Both the position numbers and the translations under genes were made by a program. DNA of 64,000 bases from Liolophura sinensis (Eukaryota; Mollusca; Polyplacophora; Chitonida; Chitonidae), in contig NC_088297.1 of the NCBI RefSeq assembly GCF_032854445.1, positions 8,979,375-9,043,374 of the forward strand, given 5' to 3'. The notes beneath the pieces were generated by a model. The model was given only the letters and a program-made list of their open reading frames with translations. It was not told the origin of the DNA and did not search any database. Below are positions 24,208 to 35,797 of the stretch, piece after piece. Every line of letters starts with the position of its first letter. Within the stretch, counting starts at the first letter, position 1.

Positions 24208-25269
24208 TACACCTGAATGTTTAGACAAAGGACTGTCACAATGCCACAATGTAGCAAACACATTTTGCTTCATTCTGATTGTTTTATCCAACTAACAGGA
24301 TTTTATTTTCATTCATTTTTTTTTGGGGGGGGGGTGAATTTTGATTCATTTCTGATAAGGAGTTTTGGCATCAAAGATATTATTTTATGGCTTTTGTGAA
24401 ACACCAAACTTTTAACGAGTGAAATACAATACTCAACACCTCATTTCCTTAGACACTTAAATACCTATTTCACAAGAGTCATCTTAAAGCGCATTTTTAT
24501 ATACCAAACTGTCCCACTAAATACATGTAGTGATTAAGTAATAACAAGTGAAGGAAACTGGACAACCTGGAGAACATCAGGTTCCTTTTAATAGCTAGTA
24601 ACATTTCCACATTTATAGAAACTGTATATTCCATCTGCCAGTAGTCTAAAACAAATTTCATACACGACTATTTACATGGTTGCAGTCAACAGCTTATTGC
24701 CATGAAAACACTGAAAACAGCTGAAATAGGGGAATATCAAACGTAGTCTCAGTCTGGTATCAGCAGCGACTCTACAATTACAAAAGTACTACCATGTTCA
24801 GACATGGGCCAATTTTACAAAGCTATTTCTGACATAATTGTGAAGTCAAAATCTGAAATATTTTTCTGGCTCTGTGTATTACAATTCTCACCAGCTCATA
24901 AACTGTTGTCATTATCTTAAACTGAGAAAGATGTGACAAAATTTGCGTTATGATGACGTTCTAAATTTTGACTTACTGTAATTTTTCTCATTTTCAGGAC
25001 AGATAATTAGCAGTGCAGAAAGCCAAAATATTATAGTTCCAGTTTTTACGGAAAGTAAAATTACATGTATGTATATGTTGTTCTTACATTAGATGGACTA
25101 ACCAAGTGAAAAAATAGAAAATGTATTCTTGTTACAATTTCATGCATATTCAGTTTCACTAAAAGAAGCAGAGGTGATGTCCCAAGTCTGTCATCCGCTT
25201 TGTGAGAAATGTCCCAAGTCTAACATCCGCTTTGTGAAATTGGCCTTTGGTACATGTATTTATACTTAC
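24208..25269. other. Gene B intron, right part
   Basis: Noncoding, including a G-rich run at about 24325-24333. A phrase GATGTCCCAAGTCTGTCATC / AATGTCCCAAGTCTAACATC is duplicated at about 25173-25240. No exon seen. Confidence 0.45.
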
Positions 25270-26052
25270 TTTTGGGAAAATTCTGCACTTCACTTTCGGT
25301 TTTTGGTATCTGTTGCCCAGTGTTACCTGTTACTCTGTTCGGAAATGGTAGACCACTGCTATTGTTGGACTCTCCGCATGAGAGCAAATCTGCAGGACTC
25401 GGATACGCACTGAGATCTTCGCCTGTCAACTGCACGTGAGTCTCTGTCATTTCTACAGAGCCGTCCGATGACGGTTTCTCTGTTTTCACTATAATTTGCA
25501 ATGGCTCCCTTTCCTCTGGTGTTGGTGATTGTTCAGAACACGGTGCAACAACTGACTGCTCAAGCCGGCTGAATGCACAAGAGTCTGGTTTGATAATGGA
25601 AGCGAGACTTTCAGTGGCTCCTGGTGTGTCTGATAAAGATGCAGAGCTATCGCCATCTGCTCCGTGTACCTCAAGTCTTTGTGATTTCTGTGAAGATGCA
25701 AGATCAAAGTTATGTTCGCCTGGCACTAAGTGGTCGACTTTGGAAATAACAGGGTCAATACCTGGCCGCTTACGGTTGGTTACCTTGTACATATGGATAG
25801 GGAAAACGGCAGACTTGGCCGTCATGTCTGAGAACTCAGCTCCCATTACCGCCACATCTTCCTGTTCCACTTCGCTTAACACGGCGACATCCTCCTCATA
25901 CTCATTATAAACAGAATAATCTCCATCACCACCAGGTCTGTAAGATTTAGGAATGTCAGCTGGCATGGCTGGAGACTCTGTTGCTCTTTTCATTCGTCCT
26001 CTACGCCTGTGTCCACGAAGCCAGGTTGGGTCCGGCTCACAGCCGGAACATT
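25270..26052 (-). CDS. Gene B exon 2: acidic low-complexity linker (hub exon)
   Basis: Acceptor CTCAATACTGATTTCAG, then AA completing the codon started by exon 1 (G|AA), then 260 codons, ending ...CCCAAAA before the donor GTAAGT (phase 1). It begins ECSGCEPDPTWLRGHRRRGR, a Cys pair followed by a basic patch that could serve nuclear import. A long Asp/Glu/Ser/Pro-rich region follows. IVKTE fits the sumoylation consensus. Gene C exon 2 starts with the same ESxGxxPxPxWLxxH pattern. No enzyme motif is present; a disordered tether between the N-terminal helix and an exchangeable DNA-binding end is inferred. The region could instead be a regulatory or activation domain. Confidence 0.75.
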
Positions 26053-26082
26053 CTGAAATCAGTATTGAGTTTATTATTATTT

Positions 26083-26240
26083 AACTATTTATTTGATTGG
26101 TGTTTTACACTGACATGTACATGTACTCAAGAACAGACTCTCAGTTATGCAACAGTAGCCATTTTTATGGCACCACAGGTGGAAACCGGGTACACTCTGG
26201 TAGGAGACCAATGACCATACGTAGGTTGTTGCTGGACGTT
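26083..26240 (-). mobile_element. Decayed SINE-A fragment in gene B intron 1
   Basis: ATTTATTTGATTGGTGTTTT ... GTACTCAAGAACAGACTCTC ... GGTGGAAACCGGGTACACTC is a diverged SINE-A in the window's usual tail-first orientation. It lies 30 bases upstream of the exon 2 acceptor. Confidence 0.65.
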
Positions 26241-26675
26241 CCCATTTTTACATGTCTTATTATTGTTAGTCAGCTCACAAAATTGCAATATCTTGAAAAC
26301 TGTTAAAGGTAGAAAAAAAACCAAACATTGGAGTTGTAATAACAAACAGTCATAAGAAGCAACTGTTAAGGTTTTGTGCTGTTTGGCCTGTCACGTGATT
26401 TTGGCCTGTCACGCAGCCATTTTGAATTTTTTTGGTAAGCTTAAAAAATTTTCTTCTCCAGAACAGCTGAAGCTATCGACATGACATTTTTGTTGGCCGA
26501 TTCTAAGTAGACGGCCCTACACAGGTTCAAAAAACACCAAAAGTTTTATGAATTTACTATGACAACCATGACTGTATAAAGATGTATGCACGCAATGTAT
26601 TATGAAATCAGCAAATGTTACAAAACAATAAAATGCTACAAAAAAAAAATTAATACAACTACGAAATTTTCTCAC

Positions 26676-26820
26676 CTAATGATATTGCTCCCTTGGATTT
26701 ATACTCTGCCAGCCTCAAATCTAACCATATTGCAAACTGTGACAAGATGTCCGGTTCACTGCAGAGTTCACCAATAATGCAGGCAAACTTGTTCTGTACT
26801 CTCTCCAGTGTCACTCCCAT
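26676..26820 (-). CDS. Gene B exon 1: N-terminal helical segment (hub exon)
   Basis: ATG at 26820 follows an in-frame TAG three codons upstream, so this is a believable start. There are 48 codons plus one base, then the donor G|GTGAG (phase 1). The peptide has FACIIGELCSEPDILSQFAI followed by WLDLRLAEYKSKGAISL. Gene C exon 1 at 29.96 kb has the matching (F)xIWLD(L/M)RLAEYK(S/A)KG core and the same boundary. The amphipathic helix pair may be a dimerisation or partner-binding segment; I do not recognise the family. The 5' untranslated part probably continues in an upstream exon not identified. Transcription runs away from gene C. Confidence 0.75.
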
Positions 26821-27423
26821 CCTCGTCTATGTAGCCTTTTCATCAAAGATCTTTGAACTTTGAGTATACTACAAGACAACCAAAAGCTGGACAGTCTACA
26901 ATATGGAAAATATATAAAAAGATAAATAGTACATGTATACACTGTAAGCTAATTTGTTTATTTATTTACCTGATTATTAGAGTCCAAGAATGTTTTACTT
27001 CTATTTTTGCCTCTATTTTAACTTCTAGGTTGACATACCTATTTCATGGTTCTATAGTGTTTTGGTGCTAAGAACATATGATCTGTCATTGAAAAGCCCT
27101 TTCCCAAGTATTTAATATTAAACTTCTGCGGACAACTCGAGATTTTCTGAGTAAGGTGCAAAGATTGTTAAAATTAATGCCTGTCAGTTTATTCTTGGCT
27201 TGACGCAAGTGTACTTAATGGCATCAATGAGGTATCCAAAAGGAAGTTCAAACGGCGTAACTTTTTATTTTCGTGGAGGTGCACACCCAAGATATTGGGC
27301 TTAGTTCAAACTAAGCAACATTCCGCACATCAAGATAATCATAAGTGTCACCAATTTACCAATTTTCACTTATCATGGGCATGCTATTTCTGTAACCCGA
27401 GGATGCAGCTGTTCCTGCATATA
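26821..27423. other. Spacer upstream of gene B
   Basis: Contains a short SINE-A tail piece at about 26958-27010 (TTTATTTATTTACCTGATTA). No gene seen. Confidence 0.45.
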
Positions 27424-27435
27424 TCACCTGATCTA

Positions 27436-27868
27436 TTTATTTATTTGATTGGTATTTTACGCCGTACTCAAGAATATTTCACTTATACGACGACAGCCAG
27501 CATTATGGTGGGAGGAAACCGGGCAGAGCCCGCGGTAAACCCACAACCATCTGCAGGTTGTTGGCAAATCTTCCCACGTACGGCCAGAGAGGAAGCCAGC
27601 ATGAGCTGGACTTTAACTTGCAGCAAACGCATTCCTACTCAAGAATATTTCACTTATACAACGACAGCCAGCATTATGGTGGGAGGAAACTGGGCAGAGC
27701 CCGGGGTAAACCCACAACCATCTGCAGGTTGTTGGCAAATCTTCCCACGTACAGCCAGAGAGGAAGCCAGCATGAGCTGGACTTGAACTCGCAGCAACTG
27801 CATTCGTGAGAGGCTCCTGGGTCATTACGCTGCGCTAGCGCGCTAACTGACTGAGCCACGGAGGCCCC
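27436..27868 (-). mobile_element. SINE-A copy with tRNA head, 12-bp target duplication and internal duplication
   Basis: Best SINE-A copy in the window. The right end on the minus strand reads GGGGCCTCCGTGGCTCAGTC, then GTTAGCGCGCTAGCGCAGCG (A-box region), then a GAGTTCAAGTCCAGCTCATG B-box region: a tRNA-derived head. It is bracketed by TCACCTGATCTA at 27424-27435 and 27869-27880. The body (ACTCAAGAATATTTCACTTA ... GAGCTGGACTT) is present twice in tandem, about 180 bases per copy. Confidence 0.9.
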
Positions 27869-27880
27869 TCACCTGATCTA

Positions 27881-29895
27881 TGCTTAATGGGTACTCACTG
27901 TTTTTAAAAGCATATCTGAAGAGCATTTCTGTGGTTAGACTGATAAAAATATATCTTATCTGTGAAGCTCTGTAGGGCCTAATACTGGCAAACCCACCAA
28001 AACATAAACAATCTCTATTTAAGACTCTATAACCAACCTCTATCAAGTTTGATAAACTGCATTAAAATTTTACCTCAATCTTGCGAAACAGTTGAAGAAT
28101 TAGGGTAATATTCTTTGGCAGCTCATACATGTCAGTCCATTACTAACATAACTATAATACAATACATGTATGACATTTATCGTTAAATAGTGGTATTGCT
28201 TTCAAGAGCCTATCGGAAAATAATCTCTTTTTTTCAACGACTTTAAAGGTCTTGAAAACCTTTTCACAAAATTCCAGTACGTTCCAGGATTTCAGAGACC
28301 AGTGCGAACCCTGTTTTTTGTCATGCATGCGGGCCTAGCTGGTGTCAACACCAAGACTACGCTGTAATTAGTGGGGCGCCAATTTTCGTTACCTAAAATG
28401 CCCATTCGTCTAATGTTTACACTTTGAATATCAGAAGCCTTGTCAAAAACAAGACGTCTTTTCGTTGCAGCGAAGGCGTAAACGAAGTAGGTCCCGAAAC
28501 CAATAACGAGAAGATGACATATTTCACAAGACGTTTTACCTTAGTAGCGTTCTGTCGAGATCTCATACAACCCAAAAAATAATTCCTTGCGGGAGTTCTC
28601 TCCCGTTATTGGAAGAACTCTCCTATGTTTCATCTTCCCTGCTAATTTCGAGCGCGAGGGTTGATATTATGCCCACATAAAATGTAAGTGTCAACAACGT
28701 TAGTGTCTGTTAGGTAGTGAAGTAGATCAGTACTGAATAAATATACTGTAGAGGCTAAAATGTTGCATGCCGCATGTGTCATGATTTTTCTGCTCAGTTT
28801 ATTGTCTCTGAACGGTCGAGTATATGTGTTGTCGGCCGATCTAAAAACGAAACCCAGTGTAAAATCCGGTCTGTGCATTCTTGCAAAACCGCTTAAACGG
28901 AAGCATGTAACATCTCAGCATAGCTGTAGTTCATGTTATGTTTCATTTATATATAGAATGTCAACACTGGGAAAAAATTTACGGAATAGTTTTTGCACAT
29001 CAGGAAAGAAATTGGCAGTGTCCAGTCGTGGAACAAGTTGCTTTCAAAATGGCGACACCGGGTCAAGGTCAACGAGCATCTTTAACTATAAATGCGAAAA
29101 CGGACATACATAATTTATATAAATTAACCAGATAATTTTGTGATTTTATGCAAACGTGTATTTTTGGGGAAGGTTAGAAAATTAAATTCTATGTCGTTCC
29201 ACTGCGGGTAGAAGAGGTTGCCCTTCCATCTCCTAATATTACATTTACTATGTAGCTCTGGATAATCCTGCTGAAAAGCAGTAATGTGAAAGAAAAACAG
29301 GATATTAATTAAAAATACGTATAATCCAGATATACAGGAAAATGTTTGCACAATGATTACACATAGGTATTGTATAATGTTTTACACTGTAGTTCTGCAT
29401 ATTAAAAGTCATGCTGTTTATGGGACATTGAAATAAAATTGTTCACCAAGATTATTACAACAGCATACACATGCCATTGAGGAAATCATTAAAAATATGT
29501 CTGTTGGCTATAGCTTGACTGACTCGGTCACAAAAAGGACTCTTACAGTAATTTCTTCAAAATTCATATATCTTTTTCATCAGCTAGAAAGAATATTTGC
29601 CCACTTGTCATTAGGATGCTCAGTTATAGGTCTACATATATTTTCCATCAGTACTTGCAGAATTTACGTTTGTGACTTCCTGTTGTGTGACATGTTTGGT
29701 GTCTTTGCCACGGTATTCCCGTGAGGTAGGAGTGACTATAAATATGTCTTCCTTGGGACTATATTTCTACGAGGAAGGAGACAGTGTCTTGATATTACTA
29801 AAATTAATCTACAAGCAGACATCTACGAAACAAACAAAAAAAAATCGTGAGAAATTACATATTTTCAGAAAGAAATATCTTTTTCTTTTTTACAG
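27881..29895. promoter_or_regulatory. Spacer between divergent genes B and C: probable promoter region
   Basis: Genes B and C are transcribed away from each other, so their promoters should lie in this interval, between the SINE and the gene C acceptor. The part at about 28300-28640 is richer in CG dinucleotides than its surroundings (for example GACGTCTTTTCGTTGCAGCG). A Kozak-like AAAATGGCGACACC occurs at 29049 but its frame closes after 28 codons with no clear donor. No TATA box can be assigned. Confidence 0.35.
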
Positions 29896-29962
29896 CTGTG
29901 TGTGAAGGGTTATATTTAAAGGTTATAAATGGAAGTTTTTGAAAGAGCCTGTGGCCCAGACA

Positions 29963-30116
29963 ATGGAAATTAAGAAGTTACCCTTAAAGGGTCTACAGGA
30001 GAAATTTGCCATTATTATTCAAGAGGCTCGCAATAATCAAGGCCTCCTTGAACAGTTCATGATATGGCTGGATATGAGATTGGCTGAGTACAAGGCTAAA
30101 GGTGTCCTCCGTCTAG
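29963..30116 (+). CDS. Gene C exon 1: N-terminal helical segment (hub exon)
   Basis: An acceptor TTTTTCTTTTTTACAG ends at 29895, so the exon spans 29896-30116 with untranslated leader. The frame opens after a TGA near 29904, and ATG at 29963 is the best start. There are 51 codons plus one base before the donor G|GTAAGA (phase 1). The peptide contains LQEKFAIIIQEARNN and FMIWLDMRLAEYKAKGVLRL. It is a clear paralogue of gene B exon 1 with the same end and phase. Function unknown; a protein-interaction helix is inferred. At least one noncoding exon must lie upstream. Confidence 0.75.
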
Positions 30117-30470
30117 GTAAGATAACAAAAAAAAGTCAAAAGTATTGGCCTGCAACAGAGGGTCACTTTCCAAAAAAGATCTTACACCTTCATGTTATCT
30201 TCATGACGATGCTCATAGTTTAATCTTATTATAACATGTAGACACAGTGTGTACAGTGATTTTTGTAAACTTTTAGCTTCTGGTAGGGTAATTTTTCAAT
30301 GCATATGTACCCTGAACAAGTGCATGTAACTTTATATTTATTATTTTCACATTTTATTATGACCTGATTGTATGCCTTACTTGTGTATTGAAACAGTTTC
30401 ACAGGGTTACCCAACATTTTCACAGGGTTACCCAACAGTTTCACAACACCCATGTTGTTGATGGTTTCAG
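30117..30470 (+). other. Gene C intron 1
   Basis: 354-bp intron with GTAAG donor and TGATGGTTTCAG acceptor. Two copies of a 22-bp unit (TTTCACAGGGTTACCCAACA) stand just before the branch region at about 30396-30440. Confidence 0.65.
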
Positions 30471-31232
30471 AATCAACAGGTTCAAAACCTAACCCTGCCT
30501 GGCTTCAGAGACACAAGGGTGATTTAGCCGAGCAGAAAGTCAATGATCAGAAACCTAACTCACTGACAGAAAATATCCACAATGTTAAACCAGGTGGAAC
30601 TGCAAAGCAGCATGTTAGATGGTCTGCTTCAAGACCAAGGAAATCTCAAAATCCAAGGGCTGACTCTAAAGTAAGTTCTGTAGCAGGTTCTGATGCACAA
30701 CCAACAAACCTTGTTACAGATTCACCAGCAGCCACAAATCACAGAACACCTGCAAGTGATACCAATCTGACAAAAGGCCCTGTTTCACTCATAGTGAAAC
30801 ACCCAGTTACAAATCCCGCCACAGAGCCTGTTACGAACACAATGGCAGTGAGTCCAGTGGCTACAGAGGGACGTAAGCGATCCATCACGTCTCAGGATCC
30901 AGTAAAATGCAACATTAAGGTTGTTAAACTTCTGGTACCATCAAAACCTGGCTCACCCAGTCGTGGTTGGACAGTTCCAAAAAATCAGTTGTTTTTTTTA
31001 GTCAAACCAGGGCAGAATGCTTCCCAGTTGGATGCCATGAGAAAGGGTGTGAAGGAGTCAACGTCAACACCAATGCCTAAGTCTTTAAACTCATCTGGTA
31101 GCCAGACATCTAGTTGTAACAACTGTAACAGGGGCTCACAGGATTGTGACCAGTACACAGAGTTAGCTGCTTCTGCTGGCACATCCAGCCAAAAGCCACC
31201 CACGTCAGATAAGAACTCTTCTGCAGATAAAG
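30471..31232 (+). CDS. Gene C exon 2: Ser/Thr/Pro-rich linker (hub exon)
   Basis: AA after the acceptor completes G|AA, giving ESTGSKPNPAWLQRHKG at the junction, the same pattern as gene B exon 2 (ECSGCEPDPTWLRGHRRRG). About 253 codons follow, rich in Ser, Thr, Pro, Asn and Lys, with repeated PVTNxA(T)-like phrases and basic clusters (RPRKSQNP, GRKRS) that could direct nuclear entry. The exon ends ADKG before the donor GTGAGA (phase 1). No catalytic motif seen. It joins in frame to the terminal module at 32908. Past the donor the frame reads into a SINE, so that extension is not coding. Confidence 0.75.
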
Positions 31233-31261
31233 GTGAGATATTTGTTTGGGTGTTTATTCAT

Positions 31262-31485
31262 GGCCTATTGGTGTCCCACCAGCCGGTCACAAACACGACC
31301 CCAGTTCACCTTGGCTTCCTGTTTTGTGGTACGTGGGAAGGTCCTTCAGCAACCTGCAGATGGTTGTGGGTTCCCTTTAGACATCCCGGTTTCCTCCCAC
31401 CACAATGCTGGCCGCCGTGGTAAAAGTATAATATTTTTGAGTACGGCGTAAAACACCAATCAGAAAAATAAATAAATAAATAAAT
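31262..31485 (+). mobile_element. SINE-A copy just inside gene C intron 2
   Basis: Contains ACGTGGGAAGGTCCTTCAGC, CACAATGCTGGCCGCCGTGG, GAGTACGGCGTAAAACACCA and an (AAAT)n tail. It starts about 30 bases after the exon 2 donor. Confidence 0.85.
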
Positions 31486-32180
31486 ACAAGTATGAAAGGG
31501 ACATAACTCAGTTTTAGTAATGTGGGCTTGGCATCAAGATGCATGTATGTCATTTGATGACACTTGTTAGTTTATCAGATGCTGAAATTTTGGAATTATT
31601 TTCGGACAACTCTTACTGACGAACTACCCCAGCCTTGCCATTACTCTTGTTTCTCAAAGGCTCATAAATCAGTTTTATTGATGTGAGGAGTCTGACGATT
31701 ACGGTGACATTTCTATGTTTACCATGTTTTCTTAATTACATGTAATTTTCTACAACTCTCCCAGGGATGCGCGTAACACACGTTCTGTTTTAGCAGATGC
31801 TTTTGACTCAGAGACCATAGATTTCTGTGGACTTGTACAAGACATGACCGACTCGATTGATGAGACAAAAAGCTCTGAGCGGACAAAACTAGCGGGCGTT
31901 GGTGTTCAGTCTGAGCACCCGTATGGTACTGCCGTGTTAGGTCATCCGTATTAAATGACGCTGAACAATTCATAATTAAGTTTTATGTCATGTACAGTAC
32001 GTACACAAAGGTACGTGAAGAGTTCAGGCGCAGAAACAGACAAATCCGTTTCAGTTTTTAATTTTTAATGTCTTCGTATGAGTTTTTTAATTTCCTTTTG
32101 ACATTAACCCTTCATGTTTTTAATTTGTTCATGTACGAATATCCATGCAGGGTTATTTCTTTTGAGCTCCTATAATTTAA
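31486..32180. other. Gene C intron 2, unique part
   Basis: No exon seen on the plus strand. Confidence 0.4.
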
Positions 32181-32397
32181 ATATTTATTTCTTTAATTGG
32201 TGTTTTGCGCTGTACTCAAGAATATTTCACTCATACGACAGCCACTAGCATTATGGTGGTAGAAAACCGAGCAAAGCCATGACCATCCACAGGTTGTTGG
32301 CAGGCCATCCCACGTAACCGGAGAGTGAGCATGAGCTATACTTGAACTCACCGCGACCGCATTGGCAAGTGACCTTTGACCCTTGGATCATTGCGCC
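32181..32397 (-). mobile_element. SINE-A copy
   Basis: TTAATTGGTGTTTTGCGCTG ... ACTCAAGAATATTTCACTCA ... TGAACTCACCGCGACCGCAT. The central body is shortened and the tRNA head is partial. Confidence 0.8.
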
Positions 32398-32907
32398 TTT
32401 GACGTGAAGATGAAGTATTATGATGGTGTGGGTATGTGGGAAAAGAGTTGATGTCCGGTTAGACTTAATTTACCCTAAATCATCAATAAATTCAACCAGT
32501 AAAGAGTAAATCAAGATCCGATTTGCGAAGATTATTCATGAGATTTTGAGGTCTGAAATGTTATGTTTATGTAGGGGCACATGTAGGCTTCACAAACCTT
32601 ATATAAAGTCTAAAATGTTCTGTTCATGTAGGGGCACATGTAGGCTTCATAAACCTTATTATAAAAAGTAATTTGTCCAGGTCGAATTTGTTGAGAATTC
32701 AGAATAGGTAGAGTTTGGTATTTACATTCAAAATTATTTTAATTATTGTACATTGCTGTTAATGCTGTTTTAAGATGTTGTGAAAAGTAATCAAAGGGTC
32801 ACAGCTCTTATGCATCTTTTATCATCTTTTGTTAACCCGTTTATTTTACATGGTGTGCTGTGATTTTGTGACAACACATAATACCCATGTTAAATCTTTG
32901 TTAATAG
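32398..32907. other. Gene C intron 2, 3' part
   Basis: A phrase of about 50 bases (TGTAGGGGCACATGTAGGCT plus TCAYAAACCTTAT) is duplicated at about 32571-32660. No exon seen before the acceptor. Confidence 0.55.
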
Positions 32908-33551
32908 ACCAGACCCCAGCTTTAAACATGTTAAAAGAGGCCCAATCACCAGACACGACCCCAGCACGAGATGAAACCCCTCTTCCAGATGAAACCATTA
33001 CACCAATAATAAGTCAGACCCCATCATCACAAAAGACCTCAGACATGTTAGAAGCAAAACAGGCCCCAGGAAGGTCCCCAGCCGCATTTCGTCTGGATTT
33101 CCCAGACGTGTCTCACATGTATCCCAGACACACATTAAAGCGGCTAAAGAGGGCAGCGGTGAAAGCAAGAATTGAAGCTGTTTTTGGCCATTCAGTGAAG
33201 AAGGAACCTCCACGATCACGTGGTGCAATAACAGTCCTGATGACTTTAGAGCGCTGGCTTTGGAGCAAGTTCAGAGAGCGACGACCTGTAGAGACAATGC
33301 CTGTCGATGACTTAAACAAGTATCTTGAGGAATATTTCCGCGTCGTGAGGAAGGAATCGGGCACTCCGTACTCCCCGGTAGCATTCGGCGCTCTAAAGAT
33401 GGATTTGGCGAAGTTCTTGGAGGCCAGTGGCTATCCCTACTGTCTAAAGACTTCTGAGAAATTCAAGACATGTAGAGAGGTTTATCTAACAAGACTTAAG
33501 CAGCTGCAGAAATTTGCATATCATCGGAAGAACAGAGGAGAATTAACATGA
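32908..33551 (+). CDS. Gene C terminal exon: recombinase-core-like DNA-binding domain, module C1
   Basis: Acceptor AAATCTTTGTTAATAG; AC completes G|AC from exon 2, then 213 residues to TGA. The leader of about 65 residues is Thr/Pro/Asp/Glu-rich (repeats of the DTTPARDET type). A leader motif SHMYPRHTLKRL then matches the HLYPxxYPxRL of the minus-strand modules. The core reads LERWLWSKFRERRPVETMP, LNKYLEEYF, a G-T-P-Y turn, DLAKFLEASGYPYC, and a C-terminal basic helix. It carries an insert (HSVKKEPPRSRG) before the core helix. Predicted product: exons 1+2+this, about 518 residues, a DNA-binding protein without recombinase catalysis. It is the only terminal module seen downstream of gene C. 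Confidence 0.82.
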
Positions 33552-34870
33552 TGGATACACCATGGCTTACCATGTCAGATTTTAGAGATCATTGTTGCTT
33601 TGGAATTCTTGTGTTATCCGTATTTAACACAAGTTAACCAATTTCTGATGTATATCTACAAGTATACATGAATATTTATACGGAAACATTTGCCCTGAAT
33701 TGTCTTCATCACTTGTTATAGACAAATACAAATTGGCAAAATGTTACAGTTTTTTTTAAGTTTCCAGATATAATTCTGCCAGTAGATTGCAAGATGCTTT
33801 CTAGGCAAGCATACAGGTAATGTAAAATGGCATTTTCTGCCATTGAGTTGATGGTTATCAATCCATGCATTGCACCTACATTCAACTTCGTGTTATTATT
33901 CTTCAAAAAGAATCCAATTTCTTCAAATTCATTTTGAACCGTTCTCTACTAACTTGGTTTGCTTGCGGTGATATGTTGTATGGTAGTTTAACTAAAATTT
34001 ACAACTTGTCAATCCTAAGTTTTGGTATACATTGAATCCGTAAACACTTGCACCGACAAACACACTTCTAACAATAACCCAGGCTCTGAAAATTTTGTGT
34101 TAAGACGTCAAATTGTCGCCCTTCATATTTCATGCTTGAACCATAGCCGATGTATTGGCTGGAAAGTGTAGGTGTTTGAAAGATAAGCGTTTGACAACGA
34201 AAGACAAACTGTTTAAAACGAAAGACTGACATAGCCTTATATTTGAAGCGGAAAAAAGGCCAATAATGTCCCGGTGGAAGAAATTTTCGAATAACCAGCA
34301 CATACCTGGCTGGGACTTTGGCGTAGGTTTGACTTGTTCGTTTCAACTGCTGGATTATTGATGGTTTACCTATGCACGCTTTGACAAGTCCAGACACAGG
34401 GTGACTGAGAGAATCAGTGTATACTAGAGACATTGAGAGAACGGCGCGACTGGTCTATTTATTTTGTTGGCGTTCTAGGCCATACTGCAGACTATTTCAA
34501 AATTATGGGGGTTTGTCATGGTCACGTGGTTAAGAAGCTGGTCTTTGTAATGCAAGAACACACTAGGTTAAGGTTTAACCCCAGCCTCGGACAGGGAGAT
34601 CTCCCCCACTTCTACTGTTGTACTTGTTTCATTTGTAAACAGTACAAGGTGGGCAATCTTTGTTCGTCTAGACAGATAATCAGCACCTCACGCCGAGAAG
34701 TTCTGGGTCGGAGTTCAACTCTTGCCTGTCTCGGTGCTGCTGTGAAGGGGACAGACTACAGAAAGAAATTCAGAATTGTTTGAGTTGGTTCAGCTAAATA
34801 CAAACGATGAGTTGTATTTCACTCCAAACTACACTTCTTGGACCTATATTTCTGAATTGAAAAATGTCAG
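33552..34870. other. Noncoding stretch after gene C
   Basis: No gene seen. About 34445-34780 has SINE-like features (TCTATTTATTTTGTTGGCGT, GTGGTTAAGAAGCTGG, GGAGTTCAACTCTTGCC), probably a decayed tRNA-derived element. Confidence 0.45.
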
Positions 34871-35006
34871 TTAAGAACCCGAGGATGATCGTGGGTTCCG
34901 CCGGTTTCTGCCAGGTTTCTTCCTAACCATAATGGTGGGTCGACGTCGTATTAATGAAATATTCATCAGCACGGCGTAAAACACCGATCAGATAAAATAA
35001 ATCAAA
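34871..35006 (+). mobile_element. SINE-A copy, 5' truncated
   Basis: GATGATCGTGGGTTCCGCCG ... ACCATAATGGTGGGTCGACG ... AGCACGGCGTAAAACACCGA then an A-rich tail. Confidence 0.8.
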
Positions 35007-35429
35007 GGTCTTTAATTTTACGAACAGCTTAGGTTTTGACAATTTTATCTGTTCTGACTAGACCACATGTGTGTACAAAATGTGTACAAGTGGATATGAC
35101 TTCTGCAACCTTGAAAATGTTCTGTTCTGTGAACAGTTATAAGTGTCTCGGGCACTTGCATTGTGTGTACTTCTCAAAACAGGTTTGTTATCTCTGGGAG
35201 ATACCCAGTTAGCTAACTTAGATTAATGCGGTGGAATTTTCTCTTACAACTCTCGCAACTGCGTTGCTGTGCTTGGATGAGGGACATTCATTCTCCCATC
35301 CGACTATCCCAAACACAAGCTGTGGCTCATCCGATCTTAGTCACTGACGATCACAGCAAATCTCGGCAAACGCCTTAACCTTTATTTTTTGCAGACGTGT
35401 TTTTTGTGTTATAACTAACCACTAATGAA

Positions 35430-35660
35430 TCAACGTACACTTAGCTCGATCACTGAAATCAAACCTGGATCGGGTGATACAAATACGTTAAAAATGGTAC
35501 TTATTTCTGTGTCGCTTGGGTGTTCAGCACATAACGCAAGTAAAGCCGACTGGTTGACCCAATGTCAGTGTAATGTGACTGGTGGGGTGTCATGTCTTGT
35601 GTCTTTGGTATGATGCTTTTATGAGTCTTATGACTGAAAAACTGTTAAGTACGGCAACAA
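35430..35660 (+). mobile_element. SINE-B copy
   Basis: GTTAAAAATGGTACTTATTT, GTCGCTTGGGTGTTCAGCAC and ATGACTGAAAAACTGTTAAG follow the order of SINE-B. The tRNA-like head is eroded. Confidence 0.6.
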
Positions 35661-35797
35661 ACGAAAAAACCCAAAGGATACATACATACGCTTAGCTCAA
35701 AGTGAAACAAAATCGTCACGTATTTGGTTGCTGTGTGAGATATGCATGGCTAAGATGAGCTGAATATTAGGTACCGGTACTCTAAATTTATTTCGGG

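Noticed and set aside
27295-27825. 163-residue plus-strand frame and its overlaps
   Set aside because: Lies within the doubled SINE-A; the same peptide strings recur in other SINE copies.
28760-29113. Frame starting with a signal-peptide-like hydrophobic stretch
   Set aside because: No splice sites, no family resemblance, and it lies in the divergent promoter spacer; composition after residue 30 is not convincing.
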